The translations under genes and the position numbers were made by a program. Of a stretch of 64,000 nt of DNA, positions 35,000 through 42,822 are shown in pieces (position 1 is the first letter of the stretch; each line of letters begins with the position of its first letter). The notes beneath the pieces were generated by a model. It was given only the letters and a program-made list of their open reading frames with translations. It had not been told where the DNA came from and did not search any database. This DNA comes from JAHBXL01 sp964409775 (GTDB lineage Bacteria; Planctomycetota; Phycisphaerae; Phycisphaerales; UBA1924), in assembly GCA_964409775.1 (NCBI GenBank), contig CAYPEI010000006.1, positions 85,300 to 149,299 on the forward strand. The letters are read 5' to 3'.

Positions 35000-35491
35000 A
35001 TGATGGAATCGCTGCTGGTCTGGGGCGTGCTGCTGGTGTGCGTGTCGCTGGTGCTGCTGGCGGCGGAGGCCGTGGTGCCGTCGGGCGGGTTGATCTCGCT
35101 GGTGGCGGCGGCGGTGGCGATCAGCGGGGTGGTGTGCCTGTTCAAGGTGGACTGGCGGTGGGGCGTCGCGGGGACGGGGAGCGTGCTGGTGCTGGGCCCG
35201 CTGGTGCTGATCTTCGCGCTGCAACTGATGCCGAGCACGAAGGTGGGGCGGTCGCTGATGTTCGGGGAGAAGGGCGAGGACCGCCCGGTGCTGACCGACG
35301 AGGCGGGGCACGAGTTTGATGCGCTGGTGGGGACCGAGGGAACGGTGCTGACGGACCTGCGGCCGGTGGGCTCGGTGCGGTTCGGCGAGCAGCGGCTGGA
35401 TGCGCTGGCGGAGATTGCGTACATCCCCGCGGGCAGCCGGGTGAAGGTGGTGTCGGTGGAGGGGACGACGATCAAGGTCCGCGCCGTCTGA
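35000..35491 (+). CDS. Short NfeD-family membrane protein
   Basis: 163 residues. Three hydrophobic segments (LLVWGVLLVCVSLVLLAAEA, LISLVAAAVAISGVVCLF, VLVLGPLVLIFALQL) are followed by the NfeD OB-fold (GTEGTVLTDLRPVGSVRFGE, then GSRVKVVSVEGTTIKVRAV). It starts 3 nt after the stop of the long NfeD gene, with GAGGGAG about 10 nt upstream. The protein probably pairs with FloA in the membrane. Confidence 0.88.
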   Translation: MMESLLVWGVLLVCVSLVLLAAEAVVPSGGLISLVAAAVAISGVVCLFKVDWRWGVAGTGSVLVLGPLVLIFALQLMPSTKVGRSLMFGEKGEDRPVLTDEAGHEFDALVGTEGTVLTDLRPVGSVRFGEQRLDALAEIAYIPAGSRVKVVSVEGTTIKVRAV

Positions 35492-35524
35492 GCGCGGGAC
35501 GGGGGATGTGCGGATCGGGTTCGC

Positions 35525-35530
35525 TATACT
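35525..35530 (+). promoter_or_regulatory. -10-like TATACT upstream of floA
   Basis: TATACT (five of six consensus bases) lies 48 nt before floA in the gap after the short NfeD gene. No convincing -35 was seen. It may give floA its own transcript in addition to read-through. Confidence 0.35.
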
Positions 35531-35578
35531 CCGCCGACGTCGCGGCCGCGGGGCCGGACGGAACGTGGAGATTGCCGC

Positions 35579-36592
35579 ATGGACACGGTGTGGATTGTTG
35601 TCGGCGTCGTTCTGGCGCTGGTGTTTTTGATCCTGGTCTTCGTGGTGGGGCAGTTTGCGAACCTGTGGATCCAGGCGTTGTTCAGCAACGCGCGGGTGAG
35701 CCTTGCCGAGTTGATCGGGATGCGGCTGAGGAAGGTGGACCTCCGCACGATCGTGTACAGCCGGATCCGCGCGAAGAAGGCGGGGCTGGACATCTCGACG
35801 AACCAGTTGGAGTCGCACTACCTGGCGGGCGGGCGTGTGCCGCACGTGACGTCGGCGCTGATCGCGGCGCGGGGCGCGAAGATCAACCTGGTGTGGGACA
35901 CGGCGACGGCGATCGACCTTGCGGGGCGCGACATCCTGGAGGCGGTGCAGACGTCGGTGAACCCGAAGGTGATCGACTGCCCGGGCCCCACGAGCCCGAG
36001 GCCGACGATCGACGCGGTGGCGAAGAACGGCATTCAACTCAAGGCCAAGGCGCGCGTGACGGTGCGGACGAACATCGCGCGACTGGTGGGCGGCGCGACG
36101 GAGGAGACGATCGTGGCGCGCGTGGGGCAGGGCATCGTGTCGACGATCGGCTCGGCGGTCGATCACAAGCACGTGCTGGAGAATCCTGACGAGATCTCGA
36201 AGAAGGTGATGGCCTCGGGACTGGACGCCGGGACCGCGTTCGAGATCCTGTCGATCGACATCGCGGACATCGACGTCGGTGAGAACATCGGCGCGAAACT
36301 GGACCTGGATCAGGCACGCACGAACAAGGAGATGGCGCAGGCGGAGGCGGAGAAGCGGCGTGCGCTCGCGGTGGCGGCGGAGCAGGAGTTCAAGGCCGAG
36401 CAGCAGAAGAACCGCGCGATGGTCGTGCTGGCGGAGGCGGAGATTCCCAAGGCGATCAGCGAGTCGTTCCGCAAGGGGAACCTGGGGATCATGGACTATT
36501 ACCGGATGCGGAACCTGCAGGCCGACACGTCGATGCGCGGCGCGATCGCGGGAGGCGACCCGGCGCAGTCGGGCGGCGTGGCGGGCGGCTGA
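35579..36592 (+). CDS. floA: Flotillin-like protein FloA
   Basis: 337 residues, the size of the FloA family. One N-terminal membrane helix (VGVVLALVFLILVFVVGQF) is followed by the conserved cytoplasmic flotillin region (IGMRLRKVDLRTIVYSRIRA, GGRVPHVTSALIAARGAKIN, VRTNIARLVGGATEETIVAR). A coiled-coil rich in Glu/Ala/Lys comes next (EMAQAEAEKRRALAVAAEQE). FloA assembles membrane microdomains and influences membrane fluidity and protein secretion. GGAG lies 8 nt before the ATG. The NfeD genes directly upstream are the family's usual partners. Confidence 0.95.
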   Translation: MDTVWIVVGVVLALVFLILVFVVGQFANLWIQALFSNARVSLAELIGMRLRKVDLRTIVYSRIRAKKAGLDISTNQLESHYLAGGRVPHVTSALIAARGAKINLVWDTATAIDLAGRDILEAVQTSVNPKVIDCPGPTSPRPTIDAVAKNGIQLKAKARVTVRTNIARLVGGATEETIVARVGQGIVSTIGSAVDHKHVLENPDEISKKVMASGLDAGTAFEILSIDIADIDVGENIGAKLDLDQARTNKEMAQAEAEKRRALAVAAEQEFKAEQQKNRAMVVLAEAEIPKAISESFRKGNLGIMDYYRMRNLQADTSMRGAIAGGDPAQSGGVAGG

Positions 36593-36598
36593 GCCGGG

Positions 36599-37828
36599 TC
36601 AGCGGGCCTGGCGGGTGTAGACCATGCCGGCCCACTCGGTGGGCGTGCCGCGGCGGAGATCGCGGGCGGATTCGGTCAGGATCCGGGAGATGAGCCAGGC
36701 GCCGACGGGGTAGGCGGCGACGCCGCTGATCGGGGTGCGGCCCATGCGGGCGCAGGCCGCCAGCGCCGCGACCATCATCAGGAAGGCTGCGAGTCCGAGG
36801 CCGATGGCCCAGTCGGCGACACCGCCGCCGCGGCCCTGGATCCTGAGCCAGGAGCCTGCACAGGCGCCAGCGACGGCCATCGCGGGAAAACCGATGCCGA
36901 GGACACGGAGCCGCCAGGCGATGCCGTTGAGGCGTGACTGCTTGCGGTTGGCGGACTCGGTGAAGATTCGCTTCCAGCCTCGCTGAAACTCCGCCCAGGT
37001 GGAGTACATGCGGCAATGGAGCAGGCCGTCGGCGAGGAAGACGCCGAGGGGGACCTTGGCTCGGTCGGCCGCGCGGGCGAGTTCGACATCCTCGAGGACG
37101 GCCCAGTGGACCGCGCGGTGGCCGTCGAAGCGGGCGTAGTCCTCGCGCCGGATCATGATGAACTGGCCGTTGGCGAAGGGGCGCTCCTGGTCGGGGAAGT
37201 TGGTGCGCGTGAGCGGGTACATGCGCACCAGTTCCATTCCGGCGACGGGCTGGGCGATTCGCTCGAACCATCGGTCGCGGGTGAGGGTGCTGAGAAGGCT
37301 GAGCATGCCGAGGTTGCGGCTGCGCATGAGGCCGAGGCAGGCGCGGATGCAGTCGGGCGCGAGGGCGGTGTCGGCATCGGCGAAGAGGAGGAGGTCGGCG
37401 CGACCCGCCGCGGGGTCGTTGGTCACGGCGGTCCACATGGCGTTGACCTTGCCGGCCCAGCCCTGCGGGCACTGGTCGATGCGGACGATGCGGGCGCGGC
37501 GGTCGGCGTCATCTCCGAGGGCGGCACGGAGGACGGGCTCGGTCTGGTCGGTGCAACGGTCGAGCGCAAAGACCATGGTGAGGCGATCGGAGGGGTAGTT
37601 CTGCGCGAGGATGGATGCGGCGACATTGGCGATGCACGCCTGCTCGTTGTGCGCGGGGACGACCACGCAGACGGAAGGGAGTTGATCGTCGAGCAGCGGG
37701 TGTCGCAGACCTTCGCGGGCGGTGGGGATCTGGAGGCGCGTGCGGACGACGTGCCAGATGACCGCGCCCCAGTACAGAAGCACCGTCGACGACGCGAGGC
37801 AGGCGGCCCAGAGCAGGATGGTGATCAC
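36599..37828 (-). CDS. Family 2 glycosyltransferase, membrane-bound
   Basis: 409 residues from a GTG. An N-terminal helix (LLWAACLASSTVLLYWGAVI) precedes a GT-A fold: VCVVVPAHNEQACIANVAAS, the DxD motif in LLFADADTALAP, the acceptor-side acid in WAVLEDVELARAADRAKV, and FQRGWKRIF. Two or three C-terminal helices follow. The plan resembles HpnB and CrtQ-type transferases acting on lipid-linked acceptors, but the donor and acceptor are not determined. It is convergent with floA (6-nt gap) and divergent from nnrE. Confidence 0.85.
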   Translation of the reverse strand: MITILLWAACLASSTVLLYWGAVIWHVVRTRLQIPTAREGLRHPLLDDQLPSVCVVVPAHNEQACIANVAASILAQNYPSDRLTMVFALDRCTDQTEPVLRAALGDDADRRARIVRIDQCPQGWAGKVNAMWTAVTNDPAAGRADLLLFADADTALAPDCIRACLGLMRSRNLGMLSLLSTLTRDRWFERIAQPVAGMELVRMYPLTRTNFPDQERPFANGQFIMIRREDYARFDGHRAVHWAVLEDVELARAADRAKVPLGVFLADGLLHCRMYSTWAEFQRGWKRIFTESANRKQSRLNGIAWRLRVLGIGFPAMAVAGACAGSWLRIQGRGGGVADWAIGLGLAAFLMMVAALAACARMGRTPISGVAAYPVGAWLISRILTESARDLRRGTPTEWAGMVYTRQAR

Positions 37829-37883
37829 GGTCGCGATGATGGAGATTCCGATCGGTCCGCCTCGGGTCGGGCGCCGGCGGTGT

Positions 37884-37889
37884 TAGACT
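37884..37889 (+). promoter_or_regulatory. -10-like box TAGACT, 5 nt before a start codon
   Basis: TAGACT ends 5 nt before the ATG at 37895, with no Shine-Dalgarno. The same hexamer precedes the gene at 29547. Confidence 0.4.
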
Positions 37890-37894
37890 GCGGC

Positions 37895-38752
37895 ATGGCC
37901 GACAGGGCAAAGAATACGTCCGTCTCGGGCGCGCTGCGCAGAGCCTTGCGGCTGGCGGTGCGCCGGGCCGACCGGCGCCTCACCGGGCCGCGGGTGGTGC
38001 TGTCGCGCGGGGCGTCGCGGCGGCTGGATGCGGCGTGCACCGATGAGTATGCGATCCCGTCGATCATGTTGATGGAGCACGCCTCGCTCGGGCTTGCGGG
38101 GGTCGTGCGCGAGGCGGCGGCGGGCGCGAACGCGGGGGTGCTGATCGTGTGCGGGCCGGGCAACAACGGCGGGGACGGGCTGGCGTGCTCGCGGCACCTT
38201 GCCAACGGCGGCTGGAAGCGGGTTTCGGTCGTTCTGGTCGCGGAACGGGGACGGATGTCGGGCGACGCGGGCGCGAACCTGATGATGGCCGAGCGTGCCG
38301 GGGTGCGGCTGGTGGCGAGCCCGGCGGACCCGGCACGCGCGATCGGCCGGGAGGCTCGACGGCTCGGACGACCGTTGCTGGTGGTGGATGCGTTGCTGGG
38401 CACGGGCCTGTCGCGGCCCGCCGCGGAAGCGATTCTGGAGGCGGTCCGCGCGTGCAACGCGCTGAGGCTCGACAGCGCCGGGACGGCGGTGCTGGCCGTG
38501 GATTTGCCGTCGGGGATCGATGCGGACACAGGGATTCCGCCGGGTGGCGAGGCGATTCGGGCAGACGCCACGGCGACAATGGCCGGGATCAAGCCCGGGC
38601 TGCTGACCGCGCCGGGCCGGGGCTGGGCCGGGACGGTGGGCGTGATCTCGATCGGCGCTCCCCCGGAACTGCTGCTGCGCCTGGGGCGAGCCGATAGCAA
38701 GAGGGGCCGCGACCGCGCGAAAGCGGGTATGCGTCGCGGGGGGCGCGGTTGA
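37895..38752 (+). CDS. nnrE: NAD(P)H-hydrate epimerase (YjeF N-domain)
   Basis: 285 residues. This enzyme interconverts the epimers of damaged, hydrated NAD(P)H so that a dehydratase can repair them. Motifs are AIPSIMLMEHASLGLAGVV, the substrate/K+ loop VLIVCGPGNNGGDGLACSRH, and VVDALLGTGLSRP followed by VLAVDLPSGIDADTG. The C-terminal dehydratase domain present in many fused YjeF proteins is absent. An N-terminal Arg-rich stretch of about 40 residues precedes the domain. The longer open frame upstream is antisense to the glycosyltransferase. The start is supported by the -10-like box at 37884. Confidence 0.9.
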   Translation: MADRAKNTSVSGALRRALRLAVRRADRRLTGPRVVLSRGASRRLDAACTDEYAIPSIMLMEHASLGLAGVVREAAAGANAGVLIVCGPGNNGGDGLACSRHLANGGWKRVSVVLVAERGRMSGDAGANLMMAERAGVRLVASPADPARAIGREARRLGRPLLVVDALLGTGLSRPAAEAILEAVRACNALRLDSAGTAVLAVDLPSGIDADTGIPPGGEAIRADATATMAGIKPGLLTAPGRGWAGTVGVISIGAPPELLLRLGRADSKRGRDRAKAGMRRGGRG

Positions 38753-38797
38753 CCGGTGTACGGCGGCCGCAGACGATTGGCATGAGGAGTCCCGCTG

Positions 38798-39250
38798 ATG
38801 CCTGTTCGTATGGAACTCTCGCGCATCCTGATCCGGGAACTCAATGACTACCAGATCATCGAGTTGCGAGAAGTCGCCCCGACGACATCGGAAGACGGCG
38901 AGCAGACGTTCTCGCAGGTGGAGAACGGACGGTCGTTCCCGATCGTGATCGGACTCCCGGAGGCGCAGGCCATCGAGCGGCGGCTGAAGGGGATCCCGAT
39001 CAAGCGGCCGCAGACGCACGACCTGCTGATGAGCATCATCGAGCAACTGGGCGGCGAGTTGCAGTCGATCCTGATCAACGACCTGTCGGAGCACACGTTC
39101 TTCGCGCTGATCGAGATCAAGACGAAGGAAGGGAAGATCGTGAAACTGGACTCGCGGCCGAGCGATGCGATCGCCATCGGGATCGCGAACAACGTGCCGA
39201 TCTACGTGGCCGAGCACGTTCTGGATGCGGCGCAGAGCGAGGAGCCGTAG
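38798..39250 (+). CDS. Bifunctional nuclease family protein (DUF151)
   Basis: 150 residues. GAGGAG 8 nt before the ATG supports the start. The family signature is complete: FPIVIGLPEAQAIERRL, RPQTHDLLMSIIEQLGG, and LDSRPSDAIAIGIANNVPIY. DUF151 proteins have been described as having DNase/RNase activity in some organisms, but their cellular role is largely unclear. It lies 45 nt downstream of nnrE on the same strand. Confidence 0.9.
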   Translation: MPVRMELSRILIRELNDYQIIELREVAPTTSEDGEQTFSQVENGRSFPIVIGLPEAQAIERRLKGIPIKRPQTHDLLMSIIEQLGGELQSILINDLSEHTFFALIEIKTKEGKIVKLDSRPSDAIAIGIANNVPIYVAEHVLDAAQSEEP

Positions 39251-39257
39251 GGGAGGA

Positions 39258-39285
39258 CGGAAACCAGAAGCGGGAACTCGGAAGT
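39258..39285. repeat. Degenerate heptanucleotide repeat, 4 units
   Basis: Four consecutive 7-base units in the gap before truD: CGGAAAC, CAGAAGC, GGGAACT and CGGAAGT. They fit the NGGAANT frame of the arrays at 23184 and 23399 and look like a decayed or founding copy. Confidence 0.4.
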
Positions 39286-39396
39286 GAAGCGCGGCAGGGG
39301 CCGGGGCCGGGGGCGGTGGCAGCGATGGGGGCAGGGTCGGGGCGTGTACAGTCCGGGTGCGTTCTGTCTTGTGACCGGCCGATCCGATCCGCACCC

Positions 39397-40677
39397 ATGG
39401 CATTTGCACCTCACATCTCGTCGGCCACCTACGTCAGTGCGGGGGTTCCCGGCACGGGCGGGAGGCTGAAGGAACGCCCGGAGGACTTCCTTGTCGAGGA
39501 GATCCCGGCGTATGAGCCGAGCGGGAGCGGCGAGCACCTGTACATGCTCGTTGAGAAGCGCGACATGGCGACACTGCACATGACCCGCGTGATCGCGGAT
39601 CACTTCGGCGTCAAGCCGATGGCGGTGGGCGTAGCCGGGCTGAAGGACAAGCGCGCGGTGACGCGTCAACTCGTCTCGGTGCACGTGCCCGGCCGCAAGG
39701 TGTCGGACTTCCCGGCGCTCGAGCACGAGTCGCTGACCGTGCACTGGACGGACCTGCACGCCAACAAACTCCGGCGCGGCCACCTCAAGGGCAACCGCTT
39801 CATCATCCGGATCCGGGGCGTGGAGCCGTCGCGCGTGGTCGATGCGCACCGGGCGCTGTCGATCCTGGCGGCGCGCGGCGTGCCGAACCGGATCGGCGCG
39901 CAGCGATTCGGGCACACGATGCGGAACCACGAGATCGGGCGGCTGCTCATCCTGGGGGAGCACCAGCGGGTGCTGGACCTCATCCTGGGGCCGAGCGAGG
40001 AGTTCCCGCTGGTGCAGCCGCGGGCGCGGGAGTTGTACGCCGCGGGCGACCTTGCGGGCGCGCTGGCGTCGATGCCGCGGTCGGCGCACACGGAGGTTCG
40101 GCTGCTGCGGACGCTGATCCGCGGCGGGAACGCGAAGCGGGCGGTGTACGCGATCGAGCCGCCGGAGCGCTCGTTCTTCGTCACCGCGTTTCAGTCGGCG
40201 ATCTTCAACGCGGTGCTGGAGCAACGGCTGGGCGCGGGCACCTTTGACCGCGTGCTGGAGGGCGATCTGGCGTTCAAGCACGAGAACGGCGCGGTCTTCG
40301 CCATCGGCGCGGGTGAACTCGGCGACGAGTCGATCCTTCAGCGGCTGAAGCAGGGCGAGATTTCGCCGACCGGTCCGATGTGGGCGCCGGGCATGATGAC
40401 GGCGGGCGGGACGATCGGCCAGATGGAGGCGGCGGCGCTGGGCGAGTCGGGCATCTCGGTGGAGCAGATCGGCGCGTACATCCGCGGGGCGCGGATCGAG
40501 ATCGAGGGCGCGCGGCGGCCGCTGCGCGTGCCGCTGACCTACCCGGACATTGAGGGCGGCATGGATGAGCATGGGGCGTACATCAGGTGCCGGTTCGAGT
40601 TGCCGCGGGGCTCGTTCGCGACCGTGGTCATGGACGAGATCATGAAGACCGGGCAGGCGATGGAGGAGGACGTGTGA
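39397..40677 (+). CDS. truD: tRNA pseudouridine synthase D
   Basis: 426 residues, forming pseudouridine 13 in tRNA. The catalytic region is VAGLKDKRAVTRQ with Asp84. Also present are FLVEEIPAYEPSGSGEHLY near the N-terminus, RRGHLKGNRFIIRIRG, GVPNRIGAQRFG and FFVTAFQSAIFNAVL. The ATG at 39397 is chosen because homology begins a few residues later. No Shine-Dalgarno is visible; a TGTACAGT extended -10-like element lies at 39345-39352. The stop overlaps the start of the HAD gene by 4 nt. Confidence 0.93.
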   Translation: MAFAPHISSATYVSAGVPGTGGRLKERPEDFLVEEIPAYEPSGSGEHLYMLVEKRDMATLHMTRVIADHFGVKPMAVGVAGLKDKRAVTRQLVSVHVPGRKVSDFPALEHESLTVHWTDLHANKLRRGHLKGNRFIIRIRGVEPSRVVDAHRALSILAARGVPNRIGAQRFGHTMRNHEIGRLLILGEHQRVLDLILGPSEEFPLVQPRARELYAAGDLAGALASMPRSAHTEVRLLRTLIRGGNAKRAVYAIEPPERSFFVTAFQSAIFNAVLEQRLGAGTFDRVLEGDLAFKHENGAVFAIGAGELGDESILQRLKQGEISPTGPMWAPGMMTAGGTIGQMEAAALGESGISVEQIGAYIRGARIEIEGARRPLRVPLTYPDIEGGMDEHGAYIRCRFELPRGSFATVVMDEIMKTGQAMEEDV

Positions 40678-41366
40678 GCGATCCGGGCGTGAAGATCGTG
40701 GTCTTTGACCTGGGCGGGGTGGTGGTGCGGATCTGCCGATCGTGGTCGGAGGGGTGCGCGGCGGCGGGCCTGCCGTTCCGGGATGAGGGGCTGGCGTCGG
40801 AGGAGATGAAGGCTCGCCGGCGGCTTGTCTCCGGGCGTCACGGCCGGGGAGAGATCAGTTGCGAGGCGTATTACCGGGAGATGGCGGGCACGACGGGCGG
40901 GCTGTATTCGCCGGAAGAAGTGGAGCGCATCCATCACGCGTGGACGCGGGAGGAGTATCCGGGGGTTCTGGACCTGGTGCACCGCATCCACGCGGCGGGT
41001 GTGGAGACGGGGGTTCTGTCGAACACGAACCACTCGCACTGGGTCCGGCTCGCGCCCGCGCGTGCGCGGGGCGGCGATGCACCGGAGTATCGCACGCCGT
41101 CGGCGATCGGGCATCTGCACGCCTCGCACATCATGGGCCTGCTCAAGCCCGAGGCGGCGATCTACCGCGCGTTCGAGCGTGCGACGGGGCTGCACGGCGG
41201 CCCGGGGGCGCGGGGCACACCCGCGGAGATCGTGTTCTTTGACGACCTGGAGGAGAACGTCGCGGCGGCCAATGAATGCGGGTGGAGGGCGTTCGTGGTG
41301 GATCACCGCGGCGACACCGCGGCGCAGATGGCGTCGGTGCTTGGGCGGCTCGGGGTCGTCGGATGA
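40674..41366 (+). CDS. HAD-family hydrolase (YihX-like)
   Basis: 230 residues from a GTG that overlaps the truD stop (GTGA), indicating coupled translation. Motif I is KIVVFDLGGVVVRI, with Gly in place of the second Asp as in YihX-type members. Motif II is near VLSNTNHSHW. The Lys is in GLLKPEAAIYRAFE and motif III/IV is IVFFDDLEENVAAANECGW. Such proteins are sugar- or nucleotide-phosphatases; the substrate is unknown. Confidence 0.88.
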   Translation: MSDPGVKIVVFDLGGVVVRICRSWSEGCAAAGLPFRDEGLASEEMKARRRLVSGRHGRGEISCEAYYREMAGTTGGLYSPEEVERIHHAWTREEYPGVLDLVHRIHAAGVETGVLSNTNHSHWVRLAPARARGGDAPEYRTPSAIGHLHASHIMGLLKPEAAIYRAFERATGLHGGPGARGTPAEIVFFDDLEENVAAANECGWRAFVVDHRGDTAAQMASVLGRLGVVG

Positions 41367-41426
41367 TGGCGCCGGGCAGACCGGACCCGGGCGGGCGACG
41401 CGCCCAAGTGCGGCGCGGGGCGTGAA

Positions 41427-42005
41427 TCAGCCCTTGAGCCTGGACGCGACCTGGACCACCCGGCGGCCGATTCCTTCGACGATCTGACGCTTCTTCTCGT
41501 CTTTGAGCGCGCCCGAGGCATCGAACGCCTGGTCGGCCTGATTGAGCGCGAACTGGTCGGGGAGGACGAAGACCTGGATGTTTCCGAGGATGGCGCGGAG
41601 GTGAACCAGGCCGCGAAGGCCGCCGAGCATGCCCGGCGAGGCGGAGAGCAGGCCCGCGACCTTGCCGGCGAATGCGGCCAGCGGAGGCTCGCCCTCGGCG
41701 GGGCGGGAGGCCCAGTCGATCGCGTTCTTCAGCGCGGCGGAGATCGACGAGTTGTACTCCGGCGACGCGATGAGGAAGCCGTCATGCGCCCGCATGAGGG
41801 CCTTGAGTTTCACGGCGTTGGGGTGGGCACCCTCGCGGGCCTCGAGGTCCTCATCGAAGATCGGCAGGGGGATCGACGCGAGATCGAGGATGGTCACCTC
41901 GGCCCCGGCGGCGCGGGCGCCGCTCGCGGCGGCGGCGACGAGTTTCTTGTTGTACGAATCGCGGCGGAGGCTGCCGGCGAACGCGAGGACCTTGCATTGC
42001 GACAT
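41427..42005 (-). CDS. NADPH-dependent FMN reductase-like flavoprotein
   Basis: 192 residues with the flavodoxin-like fold. The FMN phosphate loop is LAFAGSLRRDSYNKKLV, the middle motif is GFLIASPEYNSSISAALKNA followed by IDWASRP, and AGLLSASPGMLGGLRGL closes the flavin site. Members reduce quinones, azo compounds or chromate; the physiological substrate is not defined. AAGGAG lies about 10 nt before the ATG at 42005. The frame is open further upstream, but homology starts here. Confidence 0.9.
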   Translation of the reverse strand: MSQCKVLAFAGSLRRDSYNKKLVAAAASGARAAGAEVTILDLASIPLPIFDEDLEAREGAHPNAVKLKALMRAHDGFLIASPEYNSSISAALKNAIDWASRPAEGEPPLAAFAGKVAGLLSASPGMLGGLRGLVHLRAILGNIQVFVLPDQFALNQADQAFDASGALKDEKKRQIVEGIGRRVVQVASRLKG

Positions 42006-42067
42006 GGGATCGATGCTCCTTGGAAGGAGTCTACGAGGAGCAGACGGGGGGAATTCGGAGATGAGAG

Positions 42068-42766
42068 TCAGAAATCCCACTGCACGCCGACGAAGGCCAG
42101 CAGCGCATCGCGGGAGGGGTTGCGGCCGTCACCCTCGGCGCGGCCGTTGGAGATGTGGTGCCAGCGGAGGCCGCAGACGAGCCGTGCGCCGTGCGCGGGG
42201 CCATCAGAAGCGTCGAGGTCCTTGGTGATGCCCGCTCCGGCGCGCTGGATGAAGTTGAAGCCGGTGCCGCCGTCGGGCACCTCGTCGAAACCCGCGAGCA
42301 TGCCGGTGCCGACGTCGAGGAAGGACGTCCAGTCGAAGTCGCCCCTGGGGCCGGACCACCAGTGGTAGCGGAAGACGAACATCCCCGAGATGCCGCCGGT
42401 GTTCTCGCCGGTCTGGTCGAAGTACCAGGCGGCGGCCTCGACGCCGAACTCGAATCGATCGGCGAGGAAGGTGCTCCAGGCGAAGTGGAGGTTGAAGTCG
42501 TAGTCCTCATCGAAGTCGTGCGCGGCGGCTCCGCCGACGGTGAGCCAGTGGGAGCCGGCGCTGCCGAAGCCGGGGGTCGAGACTTCCGTGGGTTGCGGCT
42601 GAGCGCCGCCATCGCCGCTGGCGGTCGGCGCCTGGGGCTGCTCGGGCTGGGCCTCCCAGTTGAGTTTGAACTCGCGCAGCGCGGGGAGCGGTGCGAGATC
42701 GGCGGCGGCATCCGCGGTCGGGAGCGACGGCACCGCAGCGAGGACGAGCGTGGCGAGGGAGTTCAT
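42068..42766 (-). CDS. PagL-like lipid A deacylase / acyloxyacyl hydrolase
   Basis: 232 residues with a short hydrophobic N-terminal signal (MNSLATLVLAAVPSL). After a Pro/Gln-rich linker the sequence is an outer-membrane beta-barrel with aromatic strand ends (FNLHFAWSTFLADRFEFGVE, FRYHWWSGPRGDFDWTSF). The C-terminus has the PagL catalytic signature GLRWHHISNGRAEGDGRNP (His and Ser) and ends with the barrel-type VGVQWDF. PagL removes the 3-O-acyl chain of lipid A. Together with lpxK at 28461 this points to modified lipid A. A -10-like TACGCT is 7 nt before the ATG. Confidence 0.8.
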   Translation of the reverse strand: MNSLATLVLAAVPSLPTADAAADLAPLPALREFKLNWEAQPEQPQAPTASGDGGAQPQPTEVSTPGFGSAGSHWLTVGGAAAHDFDEDYDFNLHFAWSTFLADRFEFGVEAAAWYFDQTGENTGGISGMFVFRYHWWSGPRGDFDWTSFLDVGTGMLAGFDEVPDGGTGFNFIQRAGAGITKDLDASDGPAHGARLVCGLRWHHISNGRAEGDGRNPSRDALLAFVGVQWDF

Positions 42767-42773
42767 CGCCGAG

Positions 42774-42779
42774 AGCGTA
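42774..42779 (-). promoter_or_regulatory. -10-like box TACGCT, 7 nt before a start codon
   Basis: On the minus strand TACGCT is followed by 7 nt and the ATG at 42766. The same hexamer and spacing precede the gene at 8200. Confidence 0.3.
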
Positions 42780-42822
42780 CACCGGCTGCACGCGGTCGCG
42801 GCGGCCGGGGCCGACGGGCCGA

